Part shown: positions 1 to 7,559 of the stretch, piece by piece
Numbering within the stretch: position 1 is the first letter of the stretch
How the letters are laid out: the number at the start of each line of letters is the position of its first letter
The notes under the pieces: model-generated
The model's database searches: none
What the model saw: only the letters and a program-made list of their open reading frames with translations
What the model was told of the DNA's origin: nothing
Made by a program: the position numbers and the translations under genes
From: a methanogenic archaeon mixed culture ISO4-G1
Lineage (GTDB): Archaea; Thermoplasmatota; Thermoplasmata; Methanomassiliicoccales; Methanomethylophilaceae
NCBI GenBank assembly: GCA_001563305.1
Contig: CP013703.1
Location: 682,001-746,000, forward strand
Direction of reading: 5' to 3'
DNA length: 64,000 nucleotides

Positions 1-349
1 CAAGGAGGGCGAACGATGCGATGAGCATCGTGAACAGCTCCAGCCTCATGCTCTTGTACACTGCCGCCATGGGTCCGACGATGGCCGCGAGACCGATGGC
101 GAGACCAACATTGGCGATGTTGCTGCCGACCACGTTCCCCATGATCAGCTCGGGGTGGCTGACGCTGACGATGGATGTGATCGCCTCAGGCGCAGAAGAC
201 CCGAACGCGACGACAGTGAGTCCGATGATGAACGGGGCGATCCCGAGGCGCAACGCGAGACCCTTCGCACCGCGAACAAGCCAATCGGAGCCGAAATAGA
301 GCATCAGGCTACCGGCGGCTAGCATTATCACGATCCAAAGGACGTCCAT
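1..349 (-). CDS. Sodium/calcium exchanger family protein (partial)
   Basis: This is an integral membrane antiporter of the CaCA (YrbG-like) family, truncated by the left window edge, so only about the first 116 residues are visible. The reading frame starts at the ATG formed by 349-347. The N-terminus is hydrophobic, and the conserved alpha-1 repeat is clear: GLTVVAFGSSAPEAITS followed by GNVVGSNIANVGLAIG, the acidic ion-binding signature of this family. Family members exchange Na+ or H+ for Ca2+ across the cytoplasmic membrane. The substrate here cannot be fixed from the fragment. It runs leftward, away from the purA cluster, and the hairpin at 401-416 separates the two. The assignment rests on the alpha-repeat signature and is secure at family level. 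Confidence 0.85.
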   Translation of the reverse strand, partial: MDVLWIVIMLAAGSLMLYFGSDWLVRGAKGLALRLGIAPFIIGLTVVAFGSSAPEAITSIVSVSHPELIMGNVVGSNIANVGLAIGLAAIVGPMAAVYKSMRLELFTMLIASFALL

Positions 350-400
350 GCCCCGCCATTGTCGGAGCTGTATAAGATTCTTACAATTAATGGAAAGGAA

Positions 401-416
401 GCGGGGAAGACCCCGC
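401..416 (-). terminator. Hairpin terminator after the purA cluster
   Basis: A perfect 6-bp stem GCGGGG/CCCCGC closes a 4-nt loop, 10 bases beyond the stop of the small Cys-rich gene. On the minus strand it is followed by a pyrimidine-rich stretch (TTCCTTTCC). It probably ends the purA transcript, although archaeal termination depends mainly on the U-rich stretch. Confidence 0.5.
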
Positions 417-425
417 ATTGTTCAC

Positions 426-743
426 TCACTCGAACTCGATGGATACGGGTTTCTTGAGTGCGAGTCCGGCCTCCGCCTCGATGCACTTGATGATCGCGCA
501 TGGCACGGGGCACGCGGTGTGCTTCAGGCATTCGGATGCCTTGGCGTACACACCGGACACGTTGAACGGCTCTCCCATGGCGCTGTAGGGGTTGATGCCC
601 TCCAGCGGGCTCATGCTCCTCACCATGGGGCAGTCGCTCTCGATCTCGACCTTGACGGACATCATGTCGTCGCCAAGGGTGGCTGTTATCTTGCTGTTCA
701 TGGCGCAGATACCTGCGCAAACCTTGCATGTTGTCGCACACAT
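426..743 (-). CDS. Small cysteine-rich conserved protein
   Basis: A 105-residue protein of unknown function. The N-terminus carries the cysteine cluster MCATTCKVCAGIC. The C-terminal half has further cysteines in the stretch CLKHTACPVPCAIIKC, suggesting metal or Fe-S binding. It resembles small methanogen Cys-rich proteins (possibly the DUF6951 group), but I could not verify this. The ATG at 743 is preferred over longer in-frame starts because a purine-rich GAGGCGAGAG lies just upstream and because it starts 10 bases after the purA stop. The gene follows purA on the same strand and is probably co-transcribed. Nothing in the sequence links it to purine synthesis mechanistically. The stop is TGA. 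Confidence 0.75.
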   Translation of the reverse strand: MCATTCKVCAGICAMNSKITATLGDDMMSVKVEIESDCPMVRSMSPLEGINPYSAMGEPFNVSGVYAKASECLKHTACPVPCAIIKCIEAEAGLALKKPVSIEFE

Positions 744-753
744 CTCTCTCGCC

Positions 754-2058
754 TCAGTTCCACCAGTCGGCCTTGCGGTCAATGGTCTCGTCCCTGTCCG
801 GTCCGAGGCTGATCAGGTCAGCTGGCACTTTGAGATACTTCTCGATGAACTCTATGTATTCCCTCATCTCGCCGGGCAGGTTGTCGTAGCCTCCCCTGAC
901 GACCTCCATGGTGTCCTTCCAGCCCTTCCATCCCTTGAAGTTCTCGTAGACGGGCTTGGCCCTGTTGAGCTTGGCGATGGATGCGGGGAAGTGCTTGACC
1001 TCCTCCCCGTCGATCTCGTACGCCACGCAAACCGGGAGCTCCGGGATGTCGTTGAGGACGTCGATCTTGGTTATTCCGAGGGATGTGAAACCGCAGAGCC
1101 TGGAAGCGTGCTCGACCACGACGAGGTCGAGCCATCCGCACCTCCTTCCCCTGCCTGTGGTGACTCCGAACTCCCCTCCCTTCTTTTGGAGCTCGTCGCC
1201 CATCGGACCCTTGATCTCGGATACGAACGGTCCCTCTCCTACACGGGTGGTGTACGCCTTGACGATACCTACGACCTTGTCGATCCTGTTGGGTGCCACT
1301 CCGGATCCGGTGCAGATTCCGCCGCCGCATGTCGCTGACGATGTCACATAGGGATATGTTCCGTGGTCGATGTCCAGCATCGCTCCCTGGGCGCCTTCGA
1401 AAACCACGTTCTTGCCCTGGTCCAGGGCATCGTTGATGAGCACGGAGGTGTCGCAGATGCAGTCGCCGATGAGGTCCTTCCAGCCAAGCATCTTGTCCAG
1501 GAGGGACTCGTTGGTGCACGAGCACTGCTCGGCATCCATCATCTTCATGAGGTCCTTCTTGTACGGGAGGATGAATGCGATCTTCTCCTTGAGGAGGTCC
1601 TCCTCCAGCAGGTCGCCGGCCCTGAATCCGATCCTAGCGATCTTGTCCTGGTAAGTGGGGCCGATACCCTTCTTGGTGGTACCGACGCTGTTCTTCCCGC
1701 GGTACTTCTCCTCGGCTCCGTCCAGCTTCTTGTGGTATCCCATGATCAGATGGGCCCTGTCGGAGATCCTGAGACCGTCGATGCTGCCGCCGTTGGCCTT
1801 GACCTGCTCGATCTCGTCCGCCAGCTCCTCCAGGTTCACGACGACCCCGTTTCCGATGACCGCCAGCTTGCCGGGTCTCACGACACCCGAGGGGAGTCCG
1901 TGAAGCTTGTACACCTTGTCGTCCACGACGATGGTGTGTCCGGCGTTGTTACCGCCCTGAAAACGAACGATGAGATCGGAATTCTCATCGAGATAGTCTG
2001 TCAGTTTTCCTTTTCCTTCGTCCCCCCACTGGGACCCGATGATTGCTAGGCTCGGCAT
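754..2058 (-). CDS. purA: Adenylosuccinate synthetase
   Basis: PurA condenses IMP with aspartate using GTP to form adenylosuccinate, the first committed step from IMP to AMP, in the cytoplasm. The 434-residue length is typical. The N-terminal GTP-binding loop GSQWGDEGKGK is at residues 8-18, followed by NNAGHT with the catalytic His, and GTTKKGIGPTYQDKIAR, which is characteristic of the IMP site. The C-terminal region GVTTGRGRRCGWLD is also standard. The ATG start gives an N-terminus that begins directly at the first beta strand. An AT-rich stretch upstream (about 2090-2110) holds TATA-like sequence, so purA probably has its own promoter, separate from trm1. Stop TGA. Confidence 0.97.
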   Translation of the reverse strand: MPSLAIIGSQWGDEGKGKLTDYLDENSDLIVRFQGGNNAGHTIVVDDKVYKLHGLPSGVVRPGKLAVIGNGVVVNLEELADEIEQVKANGGSIDGLRISDRAHLIMGYHKKLDGAEEKYRGKNSVGTTKKGIGPTYQDKIARIGFRAGDLLEEDLLKEKIAFILPYKKDLMKMMDAEQCSCTNESLLDKMLGWKDLIGDCICDTSVLINDALDQGKNVVFEGAQGAMLDIDHGTYPYVTSSATCGGGICTGSGVAPNRIDKVVGIVKAYTTRVGEGPFVSEIKGPMGDELQKKGGEFGVTTGRGRRCGWLDLVVVEHASRLCGFTSLGITKIDVLNDIPELPVCVAYEIDGEEVKHFPASIAKLNRAKPVYENFKGWKGWKDTMEVVRGGYDNLPGEMREYIEFIEKYLKVPADLISLGPDRDETIDRKADWWN

Positions 2059-2124
2059 TGATTGGCACCTGTCATTCAGAAGGCGTAGCCGCCATATAAT
2101 TATAGTCTTAGGATGCGCGCTAAG

Positions 2125-3228
2125 TCACTCGCGGTCGGGGCTGGACTCGATGAATAGCTCCTTCACGGATTCCAGCGGGAGGTCCGTCTTGAAGGATGTG
2201 GGGGACATATGGGTCATGGATGCCTTCCCGTGGGAGTTGAGGGCCTCGAGGAGATCGGCCATCCTCGGCGGGGACATCTTCAGATGCGATGAGAGCTCGC
2301 TCACATCATACACGAAGACCTCTGAATCGAGTTCGTTGGTCCACAGGTCCAGATACTTCCTGCACCTCTTCTCCATGGCCATCCCGGTGGGGTCGACGTT
2401 CCTCAGGAACTCCTGGTCGTGCAGCGGTCCGAGCCAGAACGGACCGTATTTGTGGACTTCATCGTACTTGTAGGAAACGGAACGCTCCATAGAGTCCATG
2501 TCGTACTGCATGTAACCGAGCTGGGAGAGCATCCTGTCGGCCTTCTCCGCGCCCTCCTCGATCTGAACGTACGTGCGGAGGTAGTGGTCCGCGTAGAATG
2601 ACAGCAGGGGCTTCATACCCCTGTCGAACTTGGCCAGTTCCCTGGCCAGGGTGCACATGAGGATCCTCAGTCCGCCCTCGTGGCACATGTATCCTCTCAC
2701 GGGCTCCGACTGGTATCTGCGCCTGCATTTGGGCGCATGCGCTCCGGCAAGGGGAGCGGTATCCGTGGCGGTGATCGCAAGGATCCCCTTCTTCCTGCAG
2801 CCCCTGATGGCCGACTGGATGTAAGGGACCGGGGATCCGAAGGGGTCCAGGTCCACATAGTCGAAGGCCTGGTCCGTGAACAGGTTGTGCAGGTTCATGT
2901 TAGATGCCCTGCAGTTCTCCAGATGATTCATCTCGATGTTCGCTTCGATATAAGGGATCGCATTCGCGCTGTAGTCGTTGGCGACGACCTCAGTGCCCTT
3001 GACCTCGTTGGCTATCCTTACGGCCCTGGAACCGGTCGCGGTCATGGCATCGGCGACGGTGAGGTCCCTGCCAACTGAACGCAATAACATGACGCTGATG
3101 TCGCGGTTGAACGCCATCTGCTCGTTAAAGAAAACTCCGCCCTGGATCTTTCCGGGGCCGCCGGAGGAATGTTCCTTCGGCACTAGGATATCTGTGGACC
3201 CCTCGTGGATCACGACGCCGTCAGGCAT
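2125..3228 (-). CDS. trm1: tRNA (guanine(26)-N2)-dimethyltransferase Trm1
   Basis: Trm1 methylates the N2 of G26 at the junction of the D and anticodon stems of tRNA, using S-adenosylmethionine. The 367-residue protein has the SAM-binding segment DAMTATGSRAVRIANE and the class-specific catalytic motif DLDPFGSPVPYI. A C-terminal domain contains a winged-helix-like segment near LSSHLKMSPPRMADLLEAL. A TTG one codon upstream is also in frame, but the ATG at 3228 shares a base with the stop codon of the THEP1 gene (TGATG). That arrangement suggests translational coupling and decides the start. Trm1 and THEP1 form a two-gene operon. Stop TGA. Confidence 0.95.
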   Translation of the reverse strand: MPDGVVIHEGSTDILVPKEHSSGGPGKIQGGVFFNEQMAFNRDISVMLLRSVGRDLTVADAMTATGSRAVRIANEVKGTEVVANDYSANAIPYIEANIEMNHLENCRASNMNLHNLFTDQAFDYVDLDPFGSPVPYIQSAIRGCRKKGILAITATDTAPLAGAHAPKCRRRYQSEPVRGYMCHEGGLRILMCTLARELAKFDRGMKPLLSFYADHYLRTYVQIEEGAEKADRMLSQLGYMQYDMDSMERSVSYKYDEVHKYGPFWLGPLHDQEFLRNVDPTGMAMEKRCRKYLDLWTNELDSEVFVYDVSELSSHLKMSPPRMADLLEALNSHGKASMTHMSPTSFKTDLPLESVKELFIESSPDRE

Positions 3229-3773
3229 CAAACATTCTCCCCATGCATCAGACGTACGATCTTGTATGGGAGTATGTTCCTGTTCGTCGGTGTGACCTCC
3301 AGGATCCTCACGTCGTCCCTCCTCCTGATATCCTGCAGGAGGGGGTTCCTGGATTTCTTGTGGAGCGTGATGATCATGGGTTTGTCCGCCTCAAGGGATT
3401 CCTTGACGGCCTCCACGAACGCCTCGCTCTCCACCTCCATCTTACCGACCTCGTCAATGACGATGATGTCGCATTTTTCCACAGCATCTTTGATCGCTTT
3501 GACTCCGACCTCTTCGAGTTTATTGAGGTCGACTCCGATCTTACCCACGACGACCTTGCTCTCTATGTCCACGCTGGCGAATGTCTGTTGCTCGCCTGTC
3601 AGGACGTTCCTTACCGTGAAGCCCGTCTTCTTCCTGCCATCCTCTATAGGTTCGTCTATCATCCCTCCGATCGAGAGCTCTTCTTCGTTGAGCATCTCGA
3701 TCACGCGGAGGAGTGCTGAGGTCTTTCCCGATCCAGGAAGACCCGTTATGCCTATCTTAATGTCAGTGATCAT
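3228..3773 (-). CDS. Nucleoside-triphosphatase THEP1 family
   Basis: A 181-residue P-loop NTPase of the THEP1 type, a family with ATP/GTP hydrolysis in vitro and no settled cellular role. The Walker A motif GLPGSGKT lies near the N-terminus. The Walker B-like segment IIVIDEVGKME is the family signature. The C-terminal part contains IITLHKKSRNPLLQ, also typical. The ATG at 3773 is preferred over an in-frame TTG at 3794 because a GGAG sits about 6 bases before it and the protein then begins just before the first beta strand. The gene lies upstream of, and is translationally coupled to, trm1. An AT-rich stretch near 3800-3830 probably holds the operon promoter. Stop TGA. Confidence 0.9.
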   Translation of the reverse strand: MITDIKIGITGLPGSGKTSALLRVIEMLNEEELSIGGMIDEPIEDGRKKTGFTVRNVLTGEQQTFASVDIESKVVVGKIGVDLNKLEEVGVKAIKDAVEKCDIIVIDEVGKMEVESEAFVEAVKESLEADKPMIITLHKKSRNPLLQDIRRRDDVRILEVTPTNRNILPYKIVRLMHGENV

Positions 3774-4014
3774 GGGGGGCTCCGTCGTCGACAATCTGGG
3801 TAATAATAATATCGCGTACGAACTATTTAACGATGATTTCGGAAATCCCGTTTTCTAACGTGGTTAATGGTAGGCTGGATTGGTCCTGTCATTTCACCCC
3901 ATCCTGATCATCTGGCACAGTGATCTCCTGCGACCATGGAAAACGCGTAAGGAGTGTCCTTTGACGCATCCAACCTGGATAGGTAATAAACGGAGGTTTT
4001 GCGATTCCAGAATC

Positions 4015-4680
4015 GTGCAGTATTCGGACTTCGCGAAGGCCCTCCTGAACCACCCGGGCATCATACGCATCGAGCTCATAACCGGTGACGTCCGGAAGGA
4101 GATCGAGGACATTGAATACTCGCCGATGAACGTAGGTTTCGCCCCGAACGACCCAATGGGCCTCCAGGACATCTTAGGCAAGGACCTGAGGCTCATACTG
4201 TTCTGCAGCCACGAGTTCAGGATGTTCACGGAACCGTTCATCGACATTGTCGACAGCAGGGGGAGCCTGATAGGGCACGACGTGATGGATTGTGAGAAGG
4301 ACAAGTACGACGACCCCGATCTGGTATGGCTCACCAGCAACATATTCATGAATCCGAATCTGGTGACGGAGCATCACATCAAGAGCGTCATCCGCTCCCT
4401 GGCTCTGGATGTGGAGGGTCTGCCGGAGGACATCCTCCCGAGGGTGTACTATCCCTGCACCGCGACCGCGGAGCATCTCAACGACAGATACGGTGTGGCA
4501 GGGAAGATATCGGCGACGGTGTTGGTCGGGGTCGACGGCGTGAAGTTCCGATCGCTGTATGTCCGAGATGAACATCAGCGGGTACATCAGCTCCTCGTCG
4601 TAGCGCATCTCGGCAGTCACAGAGGTGTTCCCGAGACGTATCTTCACTACTGCGTCGATCATGTTCCCTGTGAGGGATAG
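4015..4680 (+). CDS. Hypothetical protein, 3' end uncertain
   Basis: No family recognised. From about 4015 to 4560 the plus strand has the codon pattern of a real gene (G/C-rich third positions, AGG arginine codons), encoding a soluble-looking protein with segments such as IIRIELITGDVRKEIEDIEY and PRVYYPCTATAEHLND. The start is uncertain: I chose GTG at 4015, with a GGAGG about 18 bases upstream; the frame opens earlier but that part looks non-coding. Beyond about 4560 the frame runs antisense to mptD and ends in TAG at 4678-4680, which is suspicious in a genome that avoids TAG stops. A one-base shift near 4545-4560 would instead reach TGA at 4569-4571. The true 3' end probably lies there. 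Confidence 0.5.
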   Translation: MQYSDFAKALLNHPGIIRIELITGDVRKEIEDIEYSPMNVGFAPNDPMGLQDILGKDLRLILFCSHEFRMFTEPFIDIVDSRGSLIGHDVMDCEKDKYDDPDLVWLTSNIFMNPNLVTEHHIKSVIRSLALDVEGLPEDILPRVYYPCTATAEHLNDRYGVAGKISATVLVGVDGVKFRSLYVRDEHQRVHQLLVVAHLGSHRGVPETYLHYCVDHVPCEG

Positions 4681-4929
4681 GTAGGAATAGGTGTCCCCGC
4701 CCTTTACGAAACCCGAGCGGTCTATTTTGACACAGGCCGATTCGACGAAGGGCTGGACCTCGATGGCCTGAGATATGGATTGCTCCAGACCTTCGACCGT
4801 AGAAAGGTTCACCGGCGTGCCCACGAACTGGTGGTATATCGTGGCCATCTTGATGCCTGCTTCGAATGCAGCGCGCTCGCGCTCGCTGCAGGAGAATCTG
4901 CTGGATGCCTTGTCTTCCCTCTCGGTCAT
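4174..4929 (-). CDS. mptD: Archaeal dihydroneopterin aldolase MptD
   Basis: MptD converts 7,8-dihydroneopterin to 6-hydroxymethyl-dihydropterin in methanopterin biosynthesis. The first 120 or so residues fit the archaeal family (usually about 120 aa): an acidic N-terminus, then AAFEAGIKMATIYHQFVGTP, and the ending segment EMRYDEELMYPLMFISDI. The frame stays open for another 130 codons to TAA at 4174, but that extension is antisense to a convincingly coding plus-strand gene and has no family resemblance. The natural protein probably ends near 4560. A frameshift (real or a sequencing error) around there could explain why both convergent genes overrun each other. The gene starts 4 bases after the citrate synthase stop and is probably in one operon with it. 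Confidence 0.75.
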   Translation of the reverse strand: MTEREDKASSRFSCSERERAAFEAGIKMATIYHQFVGTPVNLSTVEGLEQSISQAIEVQPFVESACVKIDRSGFVKGGDTYSYLSLTGNMIDAVVKIRLGNTSVTAEMRYDEELMYPLMFISDIQRSELHAVDPDQHRRRYLPCHTVSVVEMLRGRGAGIVHPREDVLRQTLHIQSQGADDALDVMLRHQIRIHEYVAGEPYQIGVVVLVLLTIHHVVPYQAPPAVDNVDERFREHPELVAAEQYEPQVLA

Positions 4930-4933
4930 GGAT

Positions 4934-6283
4934 TCATCTCTTCTCGAGCGGTACGTAGTCCAGGGGCTCGTGCACGTTGACGTATGCGGGCCTGACGATC
5001 TTGTTGGACGAGATCAGCTCCTCCACGCGGTGTGCGCTCCATCCCACTATCCTCGCGGTGGCGAACAGCGGGGTGTAGACCTCCTTGGGGATGTCCAGCA
5101 TCTCGTAGACGAAACCGCTGTAGAAATCCACGTTGGCGCAGACGCTCTTGTTGTTGTGCTTGTGCGCCATGATCAGTGCGGGAGCGATCCTCTCGATGTT
5201 GGTGTAGTACTTGAGGTCCTTCTCGCATCCCTTGTCCTTAGCCAGCTCGGCGACGAACGATTTGAACACCGATGCACGGGGGTCGGATTTGGTGTAGATC
5301 GCGTGGCCCATTCCGTAGATGAGGCCGGATCCGTCGAACGCCTTCTTGTCCAGGATCTTGTTCAGATAATCTGTGAGAGCATCGATGTCGTCCGGGTCCT
5401 TGACGTGCTTCTTGATATCGGTCATCATGTCCATGACCTTCAGGTTCGCACCGCCGTGCTTGGGGCCCTTGAGGGACGACATGGCCGCGGCGATGACCGA
5501 ATACGTGTCGGAACCGGTGGACGTGGTGACCCTGGTGGTGAAAGTGGAGTTGTTCCCTCCTCCGTGCTCCATGTGGAGCACAAGTGCCAGATCTAGGACG
5601 GTGGCCTCGAGCTCAGTGTACTTCTTGTCGGGCCTGAGCATGCGCAGGAAGTTCTCCGCGGTGGAGAGGTGCGGGTCCGGGTTGTGGATGTACATGCTCT
5701 GTCCGTTGATGTAGTGGTTGTAAGCGTGATAGCTGTACACGGTGAGCATCGGGAACACCGTGATCAGGTAGAGGCACTGCCTCAGGACGTTGTCGATGGA
5801 GTTGTCCAGCGCATCGTCGTCGTACGATGCCAGGAATAGCACCTCCCTGGATATGGCGTTCATGACATCCTTGTTGGCGGCCTTCATGATGACGTCCCTG
5901 GTGAACGTCTTGGGCAGCTTTCTGTTCTGGTTGAGGATGCCCATGTACTCCTCGAGCTCCTTCTTGTTGGGGAGCTTCCCGAACATGATGAGGTAGGAGA
6001 TCTCCTCGAAACCGAATCTCTTGTTGAGGAATCCCTGTGTCAGCTCCTCGATGCTGTATCCGCGGTAGCGAAGGATGCCTTCGCACTCGGTCTTCACACC
6101 GTCGACGACGATGGTTCCGTCCACCTGGGACACTTCCGTAAGACCTACAATCACACCGTTACCCTGAACGTCGCGAAGACCCTTCTTCACATCGTATTTG
6201 GAATAATCAGCGGGCTCGAATGCATCGTTCTCCTCACACATGTGGCGTTTGGACTCGATGAACTTCTCGTACTCTTTCTTCAT
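4934..6283 (-). CDS. Citrate synthase
   Basis: Condenses acetyl-CoA and oxaloacetate to citrate, in an archaeal methanogen presumably for 2-oxoglutarate and glutamate supply. The 449-residue protein shows the family motifs in order: the catalytic-His region GPKHGGANLKVMDMM, the second His region YGMGHAIYTKSDPRA (a variant of the usual GFGHRVY), and NVDFYSGFVYEMLDIP with the catalytic Asp. The ATG at 6283 is chosen over a longer in-frame start at 6343 because GAGGTCG lies 6 bases upstream and the extension looks non-coding. A methylcitrate synthase role cannot be excluded by sequence alone. It is the first gene of an operon with mptD. The 250-base AT-rich interval upstream (6284-6533) separates it from a divergent gene. 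Stop TGA. Confidence 0.92.
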   Translation of the reverse strand: MKKEYEKFIESKRHMCEENDAFEPADYSKYDVKKGLRDVQGNGVIVGLTEVSQVDGTIVVDGVKTECEGILRYRGYSIEELTQGFLNKRFGFEEISYLIMFGKLPNKKELEEYMGILNQNRKLPKTFTRDVIMKAANKDVMNAISREVLFLASYDDDALDNSIDNVLRQCLYLITVFPMLTVYSYHAYNHYINGQSMYIHNPDPHLSTAENFLRMLRPDKKYTELEATVLDLALVLHMEHGGGNNSTFTTRVTTSTGSDTYSVIAAAMSSLKGPKHGGANLKVMDMMTDIKKHVKDPDDIDALTDYLNKILDKKAFDGSGLIYGMGHAIYTKSDPRASVFKSFVAELAKDKGCEKDLKYYTNIERIAPALIMAHKHNNKSVCANVDFYSGFVYEMLDIPKEVYTPLFATARIVGWSAHRVEELISSNKIVRPAYVNVHEPLDYVPLEKR

Positions 6284-6533
6284 TGTTCGACCTCGCTGGT
6301 CATTTCTGACGCACCGTTTAATCAAGGATTCATAATAAAGCATTTTCCCAGTGAGGATTCGTTTTTCCGTTCGATAGAATCTAGAATGTCTTGTTCAGAA
6401 CATTTTTGTCTGAAATCCGATAATTGTGAATTTTAATATAGTTACGTTATCAACTAAATTAAATACGCAGTAGCAAAAGGATGTTGAAAAAACGGTGAAA
6501 ACGTGATAAATACTCAGGAACGGATGCTCCAGC

Positions 6534-6725
6534 ATGGGAAAGATCACCGTTTCCGGCAAGGAGTACGACGCAGAATCAGGATCCACCATAAGCGATTCGA
6601 TGTCCGCCAACGGCTTCCACCCAGACTCCTACCTGTATCTTATCGACGGGAAACCCGTTCCGATGGATACCGTGGTCTCGGACGAGACCGTCGTCAAAGC
6701 GATGCGTGTGGCGTCCGGCGGATGA
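6534..6725 (+). CDS. ThiS/MoaD-like ubiquitin-fold protein ending in Gly-Gly
   Basis: A 63-residue beta-grasp protein. The sequence starts MGKITVSGKEYD, has a hydrophobic core segment SYLYLIDGKPVPMD, and ends in ASGG. The free C-terminal diglycine is the hallmark of sulfur carriers (ThiS, MoaD) and archaeal ubiquitin-like modifiers (SAMPs), which are adenylated and thiocarboxylated at that end by an E1-like enzyme. Which of these roles applies cannot be told: no thiamine, molybdopterin or E1 gene is adjacent. It is transcribed alone from the AT-rich region shared with citrate synthase and is convergent with the cobyric acid synthase genes, whose stop codon begins one base after its TGA. Confidence 0.85.
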   Translation: MGKITVSGKEYDAESGSTISDSMSANGFHPDSYLYLIDGKPVPMDTVVSDETVVKAMRVASGG

Positions 6726-7559
6726 TCAGAGTCCCGCCATCTTCTTCATAGATCCGAAATCGAAACCGTCCTCTTCTGCGTGGGCTATCATCTCGTCCAG
6801 ATTGGACAGGAATGCTGCATGCAGGTCGTTTCCTTCCAGCTTCCCCTCGGAATACGAGAGCGAATCCTCCTCCGGGAACCTGAGGTACTCGTATCTGAGC
6901 ACACCCAGGCATTTCATGCCCGTGAGCTCCTCGATCCTCTCGATTGCGGATCCCAGTATGGATGCGTCGCCCCTGAACCTGTTAATGATGAATCCCTTGA
7001 GCAGAGGTCTCACGTCATCGGGGATGAGCCTCCACGTACCGTAGAGCGCTGCGAACACGCCGCCCTTCTCGATGTCGCCGACGAGCACCGCAGGCACCTG
7101 CGCCGCCCTCATCAGTCCGACGTTGGCGATGTCCGTCTTGATCAGGTTCAGTTCCACAGGGGAACCGGATCCCTCGCAGAGGACCAGTTGATGCTTCTCT
7201 TCAAGACGCCGCAGCGCCTTCACGGCCTCGTCCATGACTATCTCGCGGTCCATGGGCTTGTCCTTTGTGATATCGGAATGCGGTTTCCCGTTGAGCACCA
7301 GCTGCATCACGCCCTTCCCGGAGGGTTTCAGCAGCACGGGGTTCATATCGGTCTCCGGTTCCACGCCGGCGGCCCAGGCCTGGAAGGCCTGCCCCATACC
7401 GATCTCGCCGCCGTCCTTTGTGGCTATCGAATTGAGTGAGAGGTTGGATCCCTTGAACGGGACCACATCGACCCCGTTCCTGCTCAGATACCTGCACATC
7501 ATGGCGCAGACTGTCGTCTTGCCGGCACCGGAGGATGTTCCTAGGAAGAGTATGCTCAT
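6726..7559 (-). CDS. CobQ-like amidotransferase, synthetase domain only
   Basis: A 277-residue paralogue of the N-terminal (ATP-dependent synthetase) domain of cobyric acid synthase. It carries the P-loop variant GTSSGAGKTT, the substrate-region motif FKGSNLSLNS, the metal/nucleotide segment ALVLCEGSGSPVELNL-like (LVLCEGSGSPVELNL) and the conserved DIEKGGVFAALYGT. It stops where the linker to the glutaminase domain would begin, so it lacks the Cys-His glutamine amidotransferase half. It overlaps the upstream cobQ by four bases (ATGA) and is translationally coupled to it. It may work with the glutaminase of its partner, use free ammonia, or act on a different corrinoid or tetrapyrrole carboxylate. 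Stop TGA. Confidence 0.85.
   Translation of the reverse strand: MSILFLGTSSGAGKTTVCAMMCRYLSRNGVDVVPFKGSNLSLNSIATKDGGEIGMGQAFQAWAAGVEPETDMNPVLLKPSGKGVMQLVLNGKPHSDITKDKPMDREIVMDEAVKALRRLEEKHQLVLCEGSGSPVELNLIKTDIANVGLMRAAQVPAVLVGDIEKGGVFAALYGTWRLIPDDVRPLLKGFIINRFRGDASILGSAIERIEELTGMKCLGVLRYEYLRFPEEDSLSYSEGKLEGNDLHAAFLSNLDEMIAHAEEDGFDFGSMKKMAGL

Noticed and set aside
4678-4680. TAG of the plus-strand hypothetical gene as another pyrrolysine codon
   Set aside because: It lies in sequence antisense to mptD with no conserved protein beyond it; a frameshift upstream is the simpler explanation.
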